Shown: positions 1 to 12,560, counted from the stretch's first letter. The stretch is DNA of 45,000 bases from Mesotaenium endlicherianum (GCA_009602735.1 WELA01012345.1:10559-55558), one strand, 5' to 3'. Numbers and translations: made by a program. Notes: generated by a model from the letters alone, not told the origin.

Positions 1-478
1 GGGGGGGTGGGAAGGGGCCCGGGGAGGGGGGTCATTTGGAATGCATGTCGCTTGGTTGGCGGGCCTCCCTGCTGCTGTGAATTTGCAGGTCACTGGGTAG
101 CTACGAGCATGAGGGTTGTGGTGGGACGCGTGTTGGGAGTGTAGATGTGCGTTGAAGCATTTCTGTGTGCGTCCATTTCCAGGGCTTCCTGCACCAGCGT
201 TTCCTCGTGTTGTTCAGGACAATGGGGGAGGGGGGGGCTGCAGGGGACGAGGCAGGCTCTTTCTTCGACAAATCTCACATTGTTGGAGATACTCCTCCAC
301 CAATAAAACCAGAAACTCTCTTACGATTCCGCTGCTGCTGGCATGCCTTTCCCACAAGACGCCTCACCTTGCTTTCTTGCTTGCGTGCGTGCGTGCGTTG
401 GTGCATGCGTGCACGCAATTGTCCTGTGTGAGTTCGTGCCGGCTGGGTGGGTGGGTGGGTGGGTGGGGGGGGCAGCCG
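1..478. other. 3' flank of NAA50, no gene seen
   Basis: G-rich and low-complexity DNA downstream of the NAA50 stop codon. Short open frames on both strands overlap each other, are rich in Cys, Arg and His from GTGC and GGGT repeats, and match no family I recognise. A GTGCGTGC microsatellite lies near 383-415 and a GGGT repeat near 443-468. An AATAAA occurs at about 302 on the plus strand, but nothing upstream of it looks coding. Confidence 0.5.
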
Positions 479-2883
479 TCAGCGGCTCTGAGGCGGCGCG
501 TCGGCGGAGGGGGGCAGGAGGGCCTTGGAGAGGATGTAGCAGTCCGGCGGCTGTATCCGGCGGTAGTATCTCTCGATGGTGCCCGTCACCTGGAACCCAA
601 ACTTCTTGTAGAACTCGAGCGCCTCGTCGTTGCTCGTCTGCACGTGCAGGTAGATCTCCTCCACGCTGGGGTCCTGTTCGCACAGGCTCAGCACGTGCCG
701 GAGCAGCTTGGAGCCTGCAGCAACACGACACACAACACGCAGCGTTTCAGCTTTGGGGTTTACGGGTAAAGGGTCAGCGGTCGGGGGGCTAGGGCTTTGA
801 TGCTAGGGTTCAAGCCCCCACGCCCCACACAAGGATTGCATCTGCGAGAGCTCTCAGTGAGTGTGCCGTGAAGACCACCCCCCCGGACTGCACTGCTGGG
901 CATAGTAAGGGACGGGGGGGGGGGAGGTCACAGGGGACAAGGGGACAGGAGTGAGGGGACAGCGCGCGTACGCTGTGGCGAGGACTTCTCAGAAGCACGT
1001 GAGCCATCCACAAACAAAAGAGGAGATTCTCGTCACTCACGTGGGTTGAGGGGGTGCGATTTTGGCCCGGAAGGGGGGGGGGGGGCAGACGAGGGCAACT
1101 CTGGCAAAAGAATGTGCTTTGACTGGTAGGTCTCTGCGCTTGCTGGCCCAAAGGCTGCTCAACACTCAGGTTCTTCAAATCCCCCCTAACACAGAAGGCC
1201 CCACCCCTGGCAGGCCTTGCCCGCTGCACCCTTCCTCCTCTCCGGACAGGGGACAGAATGGCAAGGCGCTGCTGGCCCGTGCTTCCTCTAATCGAGAGGA
1301 CCAGACAGGAGACCCGATGTGCGCCAGCTCATGGCCAGCGTGGCGGCCTCAAGCCCACCCCCACACATAACCTTTTTCTCTTCCCCCACCTCTCTTACCC
1401 ACCTTTTCCTATACATATCCCAACTTCTCACAGATGGGCATATTGTCATCATGTGGACAATGTGGCCTGCTCTTGGAATGGGCTTACGGCAACTCGCCAC
1501 TCCGGCGCTAGCTGTGGGGTGGGGGCTGGTGTGGTCGAGGTAGGGTCATACAAAAGAGGCAGCAGTCGCAATAGAGAGGTGGACCAGCACTCAGAGCGGA
1601 GTTTATAATGCATGGGCTGAAGCTCCACCCCATTTGAGGGCCGGGGACTGGGGACAGGGTATTGGGATTTGGGAGGGGGCACCCCCTACCCTGTGTGTGC
1701 GCGTGTGTGCGTGTGCGTGCGTGTGTGTGTCTCTGTTGGGGTGGGCACATTCGAATCCTACTCCCGGTAGGACCGTAGCATCGGCATTGCGGGAATAGAC
1801 AGCTGTATCGTCACACACGTGGTCCCCATCTGTGTAGCAATGTAAGCAAAAGGTGACGATGCTCTTAAACCTCATGAGCCTGATCGGCATTCACCCCCTT
1901 CTCTGGCGTCAGGAGTAACGCACACGGATTTAGGGCGATCGACAATCAGCCTCAATTACCTCCGCCTCTACTTGACCATGCCTTGACGGACCGTGTGCTC
2001 TTCATATGCCAAGAGAGCAGCAGAGAGCGGTACACAGTAACATGCTAAGAATGCTAAGGACTGATTGCCGTTTTAAAAATATCAACTCCAAGCTGCAGAC
2101 AGCCGCCAGTGGCTCTTCAATGAGCGTCCACGTGGCTCTGCCTAAAGTAGATACCATTACAGGCAGCACGGAGTTCTCCGCTTGCAGCTGCCGTCGGAGG
2201 GAAGGGTATTTGACATGCCAGGCAAAGATTTAGGAGGCGCGGCAGGAGCCTTCAGACTTCACGTACCGATGCCACGTCGCCGGTACGGCGCCAAGACGCC
2301 AAGTGTCATGATGTAAGCGCGCTGCCCACCTGTCTCCTTCTTCTCCAGCCGGGTGGCGATGGCACCCACATGGATGTCTCCACATAGAGCTGCAAGCAAA
2401 CAGCAAGTCGACTGCTAGTCAACTGCCAAAGCATTCGTACGGCGTCTCTCTGAAGTCTAACACCCACTACCAGCCTTCACTCTCCTGATGCTGGACTATA
2501 CGGAGCAAGCTCAAAGCGTGACGCACTGAGCCATCCCAAAATATCCAGACGCTGTCAAATACCTAAATTTTGTTGAAATGAAGAGGAGCCAAATAGTACC
2601 ATCCGACAATCTTGAATATTTGAACCTTACTATATTTCTGCATATGTCGTCACCAAAATGATAACATTCAAACCTTAGAATACTTCTGCATAGAGTCACC
2701 AACAAAACGTGAGGACCATGGATACTCACCCAGTTTTGCATACTCGCCAGCCAATACAGCGTCTTTGTAGAACTTTTCTTGATAAGAAACAGGAAAGAGA
2801 GCAGCGTTGATTTTTCTAAGCTGCATCACGTTCTTGTCTCTCACGGAATCGAATGATACAGCTAGTTCCTTCAAGCCTCCCAT
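479..2883 (-). CDS. NAA50: N-alpha-acetyltransferase 50 (NatE catalytic subunit), 3 exons
   Basis: Exons on the minus strand are 2730-2883, 2267-2389 and 479-714. They splice in phase with GT-AG introns into a 170-residue protein, the usual length for the family. NAA50 acetylates N-terminal Met ahead of certain residues (NatE), works at the ribosome with NAA10/NAA15 and is needed for sister-chromatid cohesion in animals. Seen: an N-terminal segment NAALFPVSYQEKFYKD, the GNAT core IMTLGVLAPYRRRGIG with the acetyl-CoA binding RRRGIG loop, the strand IYLHVQTSNDEALEFYKKFG, and the C-terminal YYRRIQPPDCYILSK with the substrate-binding tyrosines. All agree with plant NAA50. I chose the ATG at 2883 because it gives the family-typical N-terminus; an in-frame ATG at 2934 would add 17 residues without family similarity. 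The last residues, rich in Pro and Ala, are not conserved. The gene is transcribed away from the gene-poor stretch at 2.9-5.7 kb. Confidence 0.92.
1690..1733. repeat. GTGTGC microsatellite in NAA50 intron 2
   Basis: Alternating GTGTGC/GTGCGT units form a purine-pyrimidine alternating run. The His/Thr-rich frames read through it on the minus strand are products of the repeat. Confidence 0.7.
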
Positions 2884-3295
2884 TGCTTCTCCAGAGGTAA
2901 GACAACGTCTTCGATTGTTTGTGCCAAGACGCAATGAAATAACTCCCCTACAGACCCCCTTTGGACTTGAGCTGCAGCTGAGACGCTCAAGTGCTGAAGT
3001 AATAAACTCACGCTAGAACAATGACCATTAAGCGTCAAGGGTGCACGTCAAGGTTACTCAAGCAGAACCAGAATTACTACTATACTTCCTCAGCTCCTCT
3101 CCAGCTCGATAGCATAATGGAAAGACGCGCTTGTCTAGATGTAAGTTTAGTATCCTCTCGGTAGTGAATTTGGAGGGAACAAGTTGTCCTCCCCGGTCAA
3201 GCGCCTGGTGTGTATGTGCTGCCAGGGCAAATCGGAATGGTATGTGGGGATTTGGTAGGGTAGGCAAAGGGGACGAGAGGGGGCAGGGGAAGGGC

Positions 3296-3715
3296 GCACG
3301 CAATTTGGGACGACGTGTGCTAACGTGAAATTATGCAAAACGTGGAAAACGCAGAAATGAGACGCCCCCGGAGTACGAAAGCTGGGCCGTAGGGGTCCGT
3401 AAGCTTTCGGGGATTAGCAAGTACGTAGGGGTACGCAATCTGGGACAGGCATATTCAAAGTCGGACAGAAGAGTACGCAATCTTTTGGCCGCAGGGCAAA
3501 CTGTGACGCAGGGTACGCAAACTGGGACGAAGGGGTTCGAAATTTGCGATGCAGGGGTACGCATACTGGGAGGCGCAGTGGCACGCAAGCTAGGACGAAG
3601 GGGGTACGTAGTCGGGGTGGAAGGGGTACGCAATTTGGGACGCATCGGGTTGCATCGGGTACGCAAACTGGGACATAGGGAGGCTGCCTATGGGTACGCA
3701 AAACTGGTGGGAATC
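3296..3715. repeat. Degenerate minisatellite with GTACGCAA-TGGGACG core
   Basis: About a dozen diverged units share the core GGGTACGCAAWCTGGGACGA. Clear copies begin near 3431, 3473, 3513, 3558, 3582, 3627, 3659 and 3694, and looser ones near 3297, 3374 and 3421. Spacing varies between about 23 and 46 bases, so units were lost or gained unevenly. Frames across it give repetitive Val-Cys-Val-Pro or Arg-Thr-Pro peptides that come from the repeat and not from a gene. Confidence 0.8.
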
Positions 3716-3745
3716 TGAGCCGGAAGTTGCCTAAGAGCTGCGTAC

Positions 3746-3810
3746 ACTAGAGCGCCCCACTCAGCGTACCCCAGGGGTCTTCCATGAGCGCCCCACTTTG
3801 CGCACCCCTT
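3746..3810. repeat. Two GAGCGCCCCACT repeats, core inverted relative to the minisatellite
   Basis: Two copies of GAGCGCCCCACT followed by YWGCGYACCCC lie next to the minisatellite. GCGTACCCC is the reverse complement of the GGGGTACGC core of the array at 3296-3715, so the array is followed by short inverted copies. Confidence 0.5.
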
Positions 3811-4749
3811 TTGATCGTTTTTTGCCCAAGAGTGCTCCAATGTAGGGCCCCTCTTTGTGGTCAATGAGGCCCCCCTCACGCAAAGTTAGTGAGGGAAAAA
3901 TCAAGTACTGGCCTCGAGCGTGCGTGTTAGAATTTGTGGTCGGACCAATACGTCAGGTGGTTTGACATGTTTGAGATGGTTTGTAATTATGCATGGAGAG
4001 TAATGAAGATCATTTGACTCAGTTCAACTGGGTCCGTTATACCCCATATATCGCCTCTTATTTGCATATTGAAGGTCACCGTTTGAGTACCCCTAAAATC
4101 TGCCCTGCGCCAACGTTTTGCAAGGCCTTTCTACCAAACATATTCATCTTATGCAAAATAGGCGAGAATTGAACAACCTCAAAACGCGTCCACCCGCACG
4201 CCCGGAATGGCGCGACGATTACCATCCCATCACTGAATTATACGTGGAAACCCCACAATTGAGATATAGGTTTTGATTTCACAATAGATGTGTCAAAACT
4301 TCGTGCGGAGGTAATTGCGGAAAATAAAAAAAATGATAACTTCATCTGGTGAAGTAAACCGCAAGGGATGTTAAAAAGATGACAAAGAAAAATAGTTGTT
4401 TGTGTGTGATTCTAAATAGTTTAAAACATCAATTGCTTTGGAAAGTTGCTGCCAAATAATTTGAGATATTCAATGACGTTTGAACCTGTATTCAAGTTCA
4501 AAGCAAAATGCGATGCAATTTGTACGACCACACACGTTTGACATGACAGACCAATGAAATTGCAATATATGACCCACATTTAAGAAAAAAAAATTCCCAC
4601 ATCCGTGAATGCTATGGTCCTGATTCGTGCATAAGCATCAAACTTCTCACATCAAGTAATCTTCACACGCTGAATAAACAAATAGTCAACAAACAAAGGT
4701 AAGTTTCAGCATCATTATGAAGTTGATCCTCAGAGCCCGTCAATGACTT

Positions 4750-5313
4750 TCAGGAACTAGAAAGATCTTTGGCATTGTGATACTTTTTGTGTGATACCAA
4801 TAATTCAACTATTTTGGCTGGCAGAAATTGTGAACATCTATATAAATGAACACGTGGAACGCTGTTCCATGTGGGGTTTGGAGATAGGACACCCACAACG
4901 GGCCAAATTTTTGTCCTACCCCTCTTGAATGGGATTGATTCCTGTAGCTTTTGAAGTGGATTCAAGCTGTTTCATGTCTTGCACATATTCAAGGTGGAGG
5001 GGATCACACTATCACACCTTGTCCTCTCCTTATGCCTAGTTATGAAGTACTTGCTAGTGTTGTATGCAACTCGTGTATGAGTTACAAAATGGCATTGCAT
5101 TCTATGTAATGAACTCCAAGGCCCTTTCGCGGACAAGTTTTCGACACTCTTGAAATTTGAAACGGGTACTCTTATTGCGCTTGTCGTCCTTGACTTGATG
5201 CAATCAACAAAATTATTTGAACTTAAGTGACTCAATCCTAATGAGTTTACAAGCTCGGACAATTCTGGCGTGTCTTCAAACTTACAACTTGACCCTCGCC
5301 ATGCAAATATCAT
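4750..5313 (-). pseudogene. Possible decayed ORF of unknown origin
   Basis: One minus-strand frame stays open for about 113 codons from ATG 5313, meets a TGA at 4972-4974 and stays open in the same frame for about 73 more codons to 4750. In AT-rich DNA so long a frame with a single stop is unusual. The peptide is not low-complexity, but I do not recognise it, and I see no splice structure or promoter. It could be a relic of a mobile element or chance. Confidence 0.25.
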
Positions 5314-5654
5314 AAGATTTATGCACCACTACTTATCCTCTGTGTGCAATTTACAATCAAGTAGAACTACAAGGTTCGAGATTATTTACACGTTGTTTAC
5401 ATTCCAATTCAATACATAAAAATTATGCTCTATCCATTGGCGATCAGTATATCCTCCGGTTGTGACTCACGATAAGAATCTACATGGATGCTAAATATTC
5501 AGTAGAGACAAAGAAGTGTTAATTTTTTTTGTTGTATGTGCGACGCACAATAGCTTGATAAATTCCAGGTCTTTCGAGATCACATCATAATGTGTTTGCA
5601 ACCCGAGAGTCTTCGTTCTAGAACATCTACATTGTTATATACTGGAAACCAAAC

Positions 5655-5659
5655 GTTAC
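5655..5659 (-). terminator. Candidate TGTAA polyadenylation signal of the isoamylase gene
   Basis: TGTAA on the minus strand lies about 70 bases past the isoamylase stop. TGTAA is the usual poly(A) signal in many green algae; its use here is inferred. Confidence 0.3.
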
Positions 5660-5728
5660 ACGCCCTCTTGACTAAGAGCGGTGTTTGCATGAATGAAAAA
5701 ACATTGCGCCGTTATCAATAATTATTTT

Positions 5729-8366
5729 CTACTCAAATGCGTAAGGACCCTGAACAAGAATGATCGATGAATAGCCAAGTAAGGGGTAGGCATCATTTCC
5801 TAGAAGGCCTCCAACTTGAGCTTCCGCCACTTCACGGTGGGGAATATCGTCGGCCAAGAAGTCGTATGGGGCCGGTTTGCTCGTGTCTACTAGAGGTCTC
5901 CACGAACAACCCCATCTTTGTGGAAGAGTGACAACCACGGGGAGGTGGCCCGCATTGAAGGCAATGTAAAGCTCGCCCTTGTTTGGGTCTCGCTGCAAGA
6001 AGAGAAGCAATTACAATTTGTTATCCCGCATGCTCCTCCACATGAACTTAGAACAGGACTCACTCTGTGGTCCCGGCGTTTTTTTGGAGTCCACAAACTT
6101 CCTCAGTTTTTCCACAACTGTTCCTTAATGCACAAGGAGAGGGGTGTACGCAATCCAATATATTTGAACCAGACCTAGAGTTTCATCTAAGACAACCCAT
6201 GGAGAAAAAGCGCCACATGGTCTCTAAGAAGAGGGCTCAAGTCAACTTACAATGGTGAACGCGATGAAGCGGCTAGTCTCCGACCAATCGGGAGTCGACG
6301 GCGTAAGGCCGTGCCACTCCAAGCGCTGCGCATTGGGGAAGTCGGGGAGGCCCAAGCACTCGCACTCTCTGCACCGCCCATTCCCGCTCAAACGGCCCCA
6401 AGAGTCTTCTGAGCACAACTTAGTCTCCTGACATCGTGAAGGTGGCTAAGACAAGGGCGCACGTCGCTACTAGAAGGCAGGAGTTGTAGCAACAAACTTC
6501 AACAATATTTTATTTAAGCTTCAGGTACCGGGCACAGTGACAGGAGTATGCTTTGCATAGCACATGCATGTAGACTTCGTTTCGCAGAGCTTGGGCTGGG
6601 CTGGGCCGGGCTCAGGGAGCAAAGGCACGGAGAGTCGGGACTGACCTGCGGAAGTTGAGGAGGAGGCGGTAGAAGCGGTTGAATCCGCTCGTGTCCTTCT
6701 CCAGCTTGTCCCATCGGAAGTAGTTCACCTGCTCCCCGTCCCATCCCACCCCGTCCCATCCCATTTGAGTCGCACTCACGAGGTGGACCAGCCAACACAT
6801 GAGGACCGACACTGACCCAAAGGGCACCGCCCCAGCGCATACTGGCGTGGAAGGGAATGCACGTTCTTTGTGAGAGCACTCGCACGCCCGCGCGCACGCA
6901 GCACGCACGCACTCAAACACACAGACAGAGAAGCAGGCGTACACGGGCGCTCTTTGCTGACTGCCACTGACTATTGTAATCTTCACTAGCTCATTGCAGG
7001 CGCTGGAAAAAGTACAATATGCTGGCAGGCTGCAAGATGCGGGGCAAACATGAACAAGGCATGCAAGATCAGATCCAGCCTTGGCCGCAACAGCAGACAG
7101 CAGGAAAGCCACACACAATCACGGCCATCCACGCGTGCAACTGTGGTCCACGTCCTCTGCACTGTCGTGATCCTTCATTGTCCACAACCATGAGGGAGAA
7201 GTGGCAGCACGGAATAAAGCTGTGGGCAGTCACAGGCAGTTTAAGAGGTGGATGGTCCGTACAACCAGCGTAGTCACTCTGTAATTGCTACAAGATTGAA
7301 GTCTTCCGCTGTTTATTTGCGCACCGAAATTGCAGAAGAGGAAGAGGGAGAAAAGAAGGAGGACACTTAGCAGGAGGGAGATTCCAAGTGCTTTCACAAG
7401 CATCCACCCCAAGAGGGTAGCAGCCGGCCATTGCTGCCCCACCAAGACCGGCCTTTGATCAAACATGGCAAAGGGCAGACACTCCTATATAAAAAGGGGG
7501 GCAGCTGGAGACGGAGAACGCACAGCAGTGTCGTGGCAGTAGGTGTTGTTGTTGCCGCCCTTGGTGTGGCCATACTCGTCGCCCATGGTCACCATCGGCA
7601 CGCCCTGCGTGGGTCAGCACGTACGCACGCACGCACGCAGCACCCGCGCATCGACGTCAGCAGGTCAGCCCCGTTCCACTCCACCCCACCCAAAGACATA
7701 ATTGAAGGGTAGTAGTTGCCCCCATGTGAGCATGTGAGGCTGCTGCTGCACAAACGCGTGTCAGCATACAGCAGCAAAGCGGTGCACGCATGCCAGCCTG
7801 CCAGCCCCAGCCCAGCCCACCCTCGCACAAATGGAAAGCTAGTAGTTGCCCCTGTATCACAAGCGCCCCTGTTGCACAAGCGCTTGCCAGATTCTAGGAG
7901 CAAGCCGAGTGACTGAAGAGGTGTATGCACGCCAGACGGTGAGCCACCCCACCTTACTCCTGGACAAAGTGGACGGGTGGTAGTTCCCCAATAGAAGACA
8001 TTTCCTGCAGAAACTGTTGTCAAAGCACAGCAGCAAACGAGTGACGAGAGAGGCACGCCCAGGCCAGACCCACAGGGACAGACCCCGGCCAGCCGGGACG
8101 GGGGAGACTGCAAGCGGTGCAAGGGTGGGTGAGGTGCTGGTGGGGTGCAGCAACAAGGCCAAGGGCCCCACGAGAGAAGAATAGCAGCAACCCAACATAG
8201 GGAGAGAGATAGTAAGGCAGAGCACAGGGGCGTACCAGCAGCTCACATTCTGCACCACAATCCTAAAGCAAACCCAGTGGGCCGACCGCAGTTGCCGGAA
8301 TCAGCGTAAGTGCTCGGCTGGAGGAGTGCAGGCGTGTGTGCTGGCGTGAAAACATGCGCGGGCGCG

Positions 8367-8400
<34 letters not shown>

Positions 8401-11400
8401 GCAAATATATTGGTCTTATCTGGGGATTGTTGGGGTGAGGAAGGAGGAGAGGGGCGTGCATACCTGAGAGACCATGAGGGCGACCATGAGGTTGCGCATT
8501 TGCCGCGCCCTCAGGTTCTGCACCACGCCCTTTGCCATGGGCCCCTCCTGCAAATCCTCTCTCCCCCCTCGCAGCAGCCACATGCATCCCATCAGAAGAG
8601 CGCAAGTGGAAGCCAATGGAAGCAACACACACCACATCTCAGCAAAAGAGGTCTCCATCTGCGAGTGCTGGACGCCCCTTGCCTCACAAACGTTCAATCT
8701 ATTAAGAGGGAGCGCCGCCCTCGTGCCCGCGCACGAGCGGGCCCCTGCCTCGTGCCTTGGGTCCTTGGCATCCCCTGCAGTGACCTGGCCGGAGAAGGAT
8801 ACAGTAGAGCCGGATTTCGGGTAGGCATGTGAAGCCAGCATGCGCTCAGGAGCCACCGCTCCATCTGCTGCCACTGTCACTGCTTCTTCTGCTGCCAGTG
8901 TACCCGGCGCGCTCCTCAGGAGCTACCACTCCGCGCCGCATCTGAGAGAGCTTGAGACAGGAGTGCGCGTTGGCTGAGATCGACTCGTCGGCAACGTGAC
9001 GCAATTCTTCTGAACCTCAAGATGTGCACTTGCCCCAAGCAAAAGAAAAGAGGTCGCCACGTCGGCACGGCCTTTAAGACTGTGGCCAACACTTGTAGTT
9101 CTGTGAGAGCAAGCACAGACAGGCAGGGAGGCATCTTTTTGCAATCATGTCACCCAGGGGCAGAAAGAGGCCGCAAAAAGATGGGCCGTATAAGGCCGTT
9201 TAATTGAGGCCATTCGGTGTCATTGACAAGGACATCGGGCCATCCAGAAGGAAAAAGAAGCTGAAAAAGGAAAAGATCTGGAATGCAAATGAGCCGGGAG
9301 ACAGAAGCGGTGGTGAGAGTGTGTGTGCGTGCGGGCGCCCGGGCAACGGCGGAGCGGCGGGGCCCCACCTCGCCGCAGTTCCAGCTGTTGTTGTGGTTCT
9401 CGCCGTCGTTGTTGTCCTCGCCGTTGACCTCGTTGTGCTTCTCGTTGTACAGCACGAGGTCGCGCAGCGAGAAGCCGTCGTGCGCCGTCACAAAGTTGAC
9501 GCTGTGCCACGGCTTGCGGCCCCCCTCCTGCTCCCCCCGCCCCAGGTCCCGTTCACACCAGCCCCACCCCAAAACAAAGGCAAGCAGACAACGCAATATC
9601 CCCTTATGAGCCACGTCCCATGCACACAAGTCCCACCCCAGAAAAAAAACCACGCACAGGCACTTGCACTCGCACTCCCCTCATCAGCCAGCCCTGTCGC
9701 GATCAAACCAGCGCTGTCAAACCATATAGATGCAAAAGCTCGCACTCCCCTCGTCAGCTGCTAGGAGAGCCGACATTCACAATGAGTGCACGGGATAGGC
9801 AACAGGGCACAAAGCCTTCTTCACTCATACACACAAGTTTGTGTAGAGTCCCACCAGCAGGGCCCATCCCAACACGCCAGCATCGGCTGGCACTCAGAGA
9901 AGCAGCTGCGAGCAAGAGGCTTTGCAGCCCTATGGCAGCTCGAAGCAAGCCACGTGTCACACGCATGGCATACCGAGGAACTAGACTCAGTGGTTGCACA
10001 AAGAGGAATAACGGCAGGGGCAGGGGCAGGGGCAGGGGCGGGGCATACCTGGTACAGGTGGGGTGACCCGCACAGCGCGTGTGCAAATGCTCCCACCATG
10101 CCATCTGTCCCCTTCACAAAGAGCCTCACTGTGTCTCGGAACTGCGCACAAAGGAGGACAATCAGGGCTTCAAGAGGTCAAGCAGAGTGTATTAAGTGTA
10201 TATTGCGCCTCTCGGAGTGAGTCTCTGTATGTGTGTGTTTCTGTGTCTTTGTTTTTGTATGCGTGAGACAGGAGAGAGAGGAGGGAAGGAGGAGGAGGGC
10301 AAGAGAGCGGGCGGAGGTAGGCAGAAGGTGGGGGCATAGACGAGATACAACTCATCACAACGCACACACAGGAGAAGTGCAAGAAGCAGCTTGTGGCACA
10401 AGCACGGAGCATACAAGGGCCCTCTCAGAACAGAAGGACCTGCCAAGGGGTGTGGTGGCGTGGCGTGGCCTGGCCTGGCCTTGAATTTCACTGGGTAATG
10501 AGGAGGAAGTTTTTCCGTACTGCAGCAAACTGCATTGCTTTACAGGAGGTTGCTTGCGCAAGTCGGGAGTGACAGGCACATCTTCCTGCCAGGAGGAGGA
10601 GGAGGGAAGCAGCCCACCTGGCCGTTCCACTCAGACCAGATGCCCCAGTGCGGGAAGGAGCCCACTTGGTAGAGGCCCCCGGCGTCCCACGCCTCCGCTA
10701 TCAGCTGCACCCCCCCACGCAGGCCACCCCGCACGAGTTATTCGCAGTTGCACTGCATGGAAGACGCAAAGTGAAAGATCAAGCAGGGCGAGAATTGCAG
10801 CAGAGCGATTCTGGGAGGCTCCAAGGGGCCGAGCCAGAAAGAGCGTGAGCGCGTGCGAGCGAGCGAGCGCGCGAGAGACAAGGAGGGGGGAGGGAGGGGG
10901 GAGAGGGGGGGGGAGGGTAAAGGCGAGGGAGAGAGCCACCCACCTTGACATCACGCAGCACGGGGTCGTTGCTGATCATGTCCACCAGCGGCGGCTCCGT
11001 GAGCGGCGTGCCCGTGGTCACCGTGTCGCCGTCGAGGACGGCGGCCGTGCCAAACACGGAGCTCTTGTCCCACAGGCTGCACACGCGAGCCCATGCACAC
11101 GCGACACACGGCACATTCACGGAAACGGCGTGGTGTGGCCCCCACCCTAGCTTCAGGCTCAGACTGACCTCACATTCACTCGCTCTTCAGACAGCTGCTC
11201 ACTCTGACCTGCTGATCTGCTGATCTGCAGACCTGCGACCTCCTGCCTCGACACATTCTAACTTCAAGGCCGGAATAGGAATAGAACTGAGGAGAGCGAA
11301 GGGAGAGAGAAGAGAGCAGAGAACATGAGCAGAGAACAGCCACTGGCGCTGCTGTGAGGTGAGATGTTGCCACTTGGCTGCCCCACAGGGTACCCATACA

Positions 11401-12528
11401 CAGTCTCGGAGGCAGCCAAGTCACAACAAGGCCACACAAAGAGTGCAGCTGCTGCGCCGCAGTTTTAACGAGGCACAGCCAGCAATGAGGCCAACTTTCT
11501 TGTTGGACGCTCTTGACAAAGAGGCGAGGCCAAGGAAGACCTTCAAGCATCCGCTTCTAAGGCAGAGGTGCTGCACCCACCCCCACGCACCTGGTGGACC
11601 GGGTGAGGATGGAGGCGAGATCAAAGCGGAAGCCGTCCACGTGCATCTCCAGCACCCAGTATCTGCGGGCTCACAACCTCAGCTCACAACCTCAGCCACG
11701 CTCAGCTCAGCCCAGCTCAGCTCAGCTCAGAAACTCATATCATGTCATGTCAGGTCAGGTCAGCTTGCCTCCCGCTCACCTCAGCTCAGCTACGCTCAGC
11801 TACGCTCAGAACCTCATATCAGCTCATTACGTGCTGAACCTCAACCCAGAACACGGGGGGCAGCAGCAGGGGTTGTGCTGGAGGAGTATGACGAGCAGAA
11901 GCAGTGCAAGTGCTAACCAGTGCCTTTGTAACAAGAATTGTCCCGCCTAAGGTACCACTGAACTGAGAGAAGACAGCGGCAGAAGCAACGACATCGATTC
12001 ATCCTGCTTCATACTCATTCCTGTCAAATCCTCCTCACGAAGCTCGTGAGTGACACTCGTCATGGACTGACTGTGAGGAGCCCTGAGGAGCCCGCAAACT
12101 TATCTTTCACAGGCCAACGCCAGGCGCATGCGCCCCCCAAATATCCCATTGAGCAAGCGACACAGGCCACGCGACTGCCTGGTAGCATCAACCCCCAAGG
12201 ACAAGCCCGGGGGGGGGGGGAGGAGTCTGTGGAACATGCAGGCCACGGGCCAAATTTCTCAACCGGGACGCGTCAAATGCTTCTGAATCGCAGGTGCCCT
12301 GCGGGTACCGAGATGCCCTGTCAGTGCCAAAGGGGGGGAAGGTGGAAGAGGGAGAGGGGGGTGGGGGAGGTATGACAAGAGAGGCAAGACCTGAGGCAGT
12401 CCACGATGAAGCGGCGCACCACCGGGTGGTTGCAGTTGAGCGTGTTGCCGCATCCCGAGTAATTGTAGAACTCGCCCTGCTCGCACCATGCGCAAGCGCA
12501 GACCCACGCAAACGCGCATGCACACATG

Positions 12529-12560
<32 letters not shown>

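Larger units (their letters stand above)
2884..5728. other. Intergenic region between NAA50 and the isoamylase gene
   Basis: This 2.8 kb lies upstream of NAA50 and downstream of the isoamylase stop, both on the minus strand. From about 3296 to 3715 it holds a GTACGCAA minisatellite. From about 3900 to 5728 it is clearly more AT-rich than the flanking genes. The only long frame is an interrupted one on the minus strand at 4750-5313. No conserved gene is recognised. Confidence 0.6.

Noticed and set aside
116-769. 217-codon plus-strand frame over NAA50 exon 3
   Set aside because: It is antisense to the conserved NAA50 C-terminus, and its composition (Cys, Arg, Gly) follows GTGC and GGGT repeats.
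754-827. tRNA-like sequence in NAA50 intron 2 (T-loop TTCAAGC, TGGGGTT paired to CGCCCCA)
   Set aside because: The length of 74 bases and the T-arm are suggestive, but there is no D-arm or anticodon arm; at best an old relic.
3093-3165. A-box-like TAGCATAATGG and weak B-box-like GTTTAGTATCC
   Set aside because: No cloverleaf can be drawn and no T-arm stem forms.
3296-3715. CRISPR-like array
   Set aside because: Units are diverged, spacing is irregular, there are no unique spacers of fixed length and no cas genes, and the genome is eukaryotic.
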